Assembly: GCA_007123625.1 (NCBI GenBank) | Contig: SKKS01000071.1 | Location: 1-7,120 of the forward strand | Source of the DNA: Paracoccaceae bacterium | Lineage (GTDB): Bacteria; Pseudomonadota; Alphaproteobacteria; Rhodobacterales; Rhodobacteraceae | DNA length: 7,120 nucleotides | Reading direction: 5' to 3' | In this document: piece by piece, positions 6,051 to 7,120 of the stretch | How positions within the stretch are numbered: position 1 is the stretch's first letter | How the letters are laid out: every line of letters starts with the position of its first letter | Made by a program: the position numbers and the translations under genes | Notes under the pieces: model-generated | Seen by the model: the letters and a program-made list of their open reading frames with translations, nothing else | What the model was told of the DNA's origin: nothing | Database searches by the model: none

Positions 6051-7057
6051 CAGTCCGGGTCGTCCGCGTAGCCGACCATGTTCAGCGCATGGGCGGTGTG
6101 GCCGTTGAGGGTGCACCAGCGGACCAGCGCCTCCTCGCGACCGTGGGTGATCCAGGTCTCGGCCGGGGCGAGTTCGGTCAGGGTGGCGGTCAGTTGCGGC
6201 CAGTCCACATGGTCCGAGATCACCAGAGGCAGTTCCACGCCCCGCTGCCGGGCGCGGGCCCGCACCTGCATCCAGCCGCTGGCAAAGGCGATCACGGGAT
6301 CTGGGAATCGCTGGACCCAGGTGCTGGCGAAGGCCGAGGGCGGCGCGATCACGAGGGCGCCTGCGAACTGCGCCTTGCCCCCGCGCGTGATGGTCGCCGC
6401 GCGCAGGTCGCCTAGCGCCACGCCCTGCGCGATGTGATAGTCGCACAGGCGTTGCAAGGCACCGTGGACGTAAACCGGCCCGTCCCACCCTGCCTGCCGC
6501 AAAAGCATGATGACCCGTTGCGCCTTGCCCAGCGCATAGGCGCCGACAAGGTGCGCGCGCTCGGGGAAGGCGCGGAGCGAGGCAAGCAGCTTGTCGATCT
6601 CGGACCCGGGATCGGGGTGGCGAAAGACGGGCAGGGCGAATGTGGCTTCGGTCACCAGCACGTCGCAGGGGACCGGCTCCCACGGGGCGCAGGTGGGGCT
6701 GGGGGTGCGGGCATAGTCGCCGGTGACCACGAACACCCCGCCCGCGCTTTCAATCCGGATCTGGGACGAGCCAAGGACATGCCCCGCCGGGTGAAAGCTG
6801 ACCGTTACACCGCCGATGCGCAGCGGGCCGCTGGCCGCCTGTTGATGCCGGGCGAAATCGGCGCCGTAACGAATGGCCATGATGTCGAGCGTCTGGCGGC
6901 TGGCCAGCACATGGGTGTGGCCCGCGCGGGCGTGATCGGCGTGGCCGTGGGTGATGAGCGCCCGGTGGACCGGGCGCACCGGGTCCACGAAGAAATCCCC
7001 GCCGGGACAATAAAGCCCCTCGGGCCGGGGGTGAAGGTGCGCCGCAAATCCGGTCAT
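6050..7057 (-). CDS. Ligase-associated DNA exonuclease (metallo-beta-lactamase/beta-CASP fold)
   Basis: A predicted DNA end-processing nuclease that works with the adjacent ligase in damage repair. The 335-residue product has the metal-binding motif HGHADH (residues 37-42), then GHVLGS (H93), TGDY (D114), TEATF (136-140) and, in the C-terminal part, SDHVDW (H283) and THGRE (H305). E137, H283 and H305 would correspond to beta-CASP motifs A, B and C. Similar sequences are sometimes labelled mRNA 3'-end processing factor, but the operon with an ATP-dependent ligase places it in the ligase-associated exonuclease family. The ATG at 7057 has AGGA (7067-7064) 6 bases upstream, and a candidate promoter lies just beyond. 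Longer in-frame starts, such as TTG at 7108, would run into that promoter and add no conserved sequence. Its stop shares one base with the ligase start. Confidence 0.93.
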   Translation of the reverse strand: MTGFAAHLHPRPEGLYCPGGDFFVDPVRPVHRALITHGHADHARAGHTHVLASRQTLDIMAIRYGADFARHQQAASGPLRIGGVTVSFHPAGHVLGSSQIRIESAGGVFVVTGDYARTPSPTCAPWEPVPCDVLVTEATFALPVFRHPDPGSEIDKLLASLRAFPERAHLVGAYALGKAQRVIMLLRQAGWDGPVYVHGALQRLCDYHIAQGVALGDLRAATITRGGKAQFAGALVIAPPSAFASTWVQRFPDPVIAFASGWMQVRARARQRGVELPLVISDHVDWPQLTATLTELAPAETWITHGREEALVRWCTLNGHTAHALNMVGYADDPD

Positions 7058-7063
7058 GCAGTG

Positions 7064-7067
7064 TCCT
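7064..7067 (-). promoter_or_regulatory. Exonuclease ribosome binding site
   Basis: AGGA 6 bases ahead of the ATG at 7057. With the overlying promoter prediction it fixes the start at 7057 rather than at the in-frame TTG at 7108. Confidence 0.65.
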
Positions 7068-7080
7068 GTTTCGCAGGAGA

Positions 7081-7108
7081 AATGTAATGCATCCGGGGGC
7101 GGTGCCAA
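7081..7108 (-). promoter_or_regulatory. Candidate promoter of the exonuclease-ligase operon
   Basis: On the minus strand TTGGCA (7108-7103; 5 of 6 matches to TTGACA) and TACATT (7086-7081; 4 of 6 to TATAAT) are separated by 16 bases. Transcription would begin near 7074, leaving a leader of under 20 bases that contains the ribosome site. I see no obvious LexA-type operator overlapping it, although only 63 bases upstream of the start are visible. Confidence 0.5.
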
Positions 7109-7120
7109 TGCGGGAAATAC

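Noticed and set aside
6051..6683. Upstream in-frame extension of the ligase (would give 735 residues)
   Set aside because: The extension is Arg/Pro/Ala-rich and lies wholly inside the exonuclease gene in another frame. The ATG at 6050 in the TGATG overlap gives the normal family length.

Overview
This is a GC-rich window with codon use and gene content typical of an alphaproteobacterium, most likely a member of the Rhodobacterales (Rhodobacter/Roseobacter lineage). That placement rests on protein character and gene neighbourhood, not on a database search. It holds five complete or nearly complete genes plus one that runs off the left edge. No stretch without a gene exceeds about 220 bases, and I see no RNA gene, mobile element or CRISPR array.

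Left part (1-3515, minus strand): a flagellar operon read right to left, motB (stator protein), flgE (hook protein) and flgK (hook-filament junction protein, its 3' end outside the window). I find the tetramer TTAA only twice in the whole window. Each copy is part of a 7-of-8 match to the CtrA box TTAA-N7-TTAA, one about 47 bases before motB and the other about 54 bases before flgE. This suggests control by the CckA-CtrA pathway that drives motility genes in this lineage.

Middle (3516-4320): a 217-base divergent intergenic region containing a nested inverted repeat, then a plus-strand gene for a small lipoprotein with lytic transglycosylase (SLT) motifs. Its position back to back with motB makes it a candidate peptidoglycan-remodelling enzyme for flagellar or cell-wall work. 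A hairpin-rich 155-base region separates its 3' end from the convergent ligase gene.

Right part (4476-7057, minus strand): a two-gene DNA repair operon with a metallo-beta-lactamase/beta-CASP exonuclease followed by an ATP-dependent DNA ligase. They are joined by a TGATG stop/start overlap, and a plausible promoter lies just ahead of the exonuclease. They match two members of the known ligase-associated DNA damage response module. The usual helicase and PdeM phosphoesterase partners are not downstream here.

I found no clearly new system. The most interesting signals are the paired CtrA-like boxes, the inverted repeat in the motB/transglycosylase divergent region, the transglycosylase itself, and the apparently split repair module.
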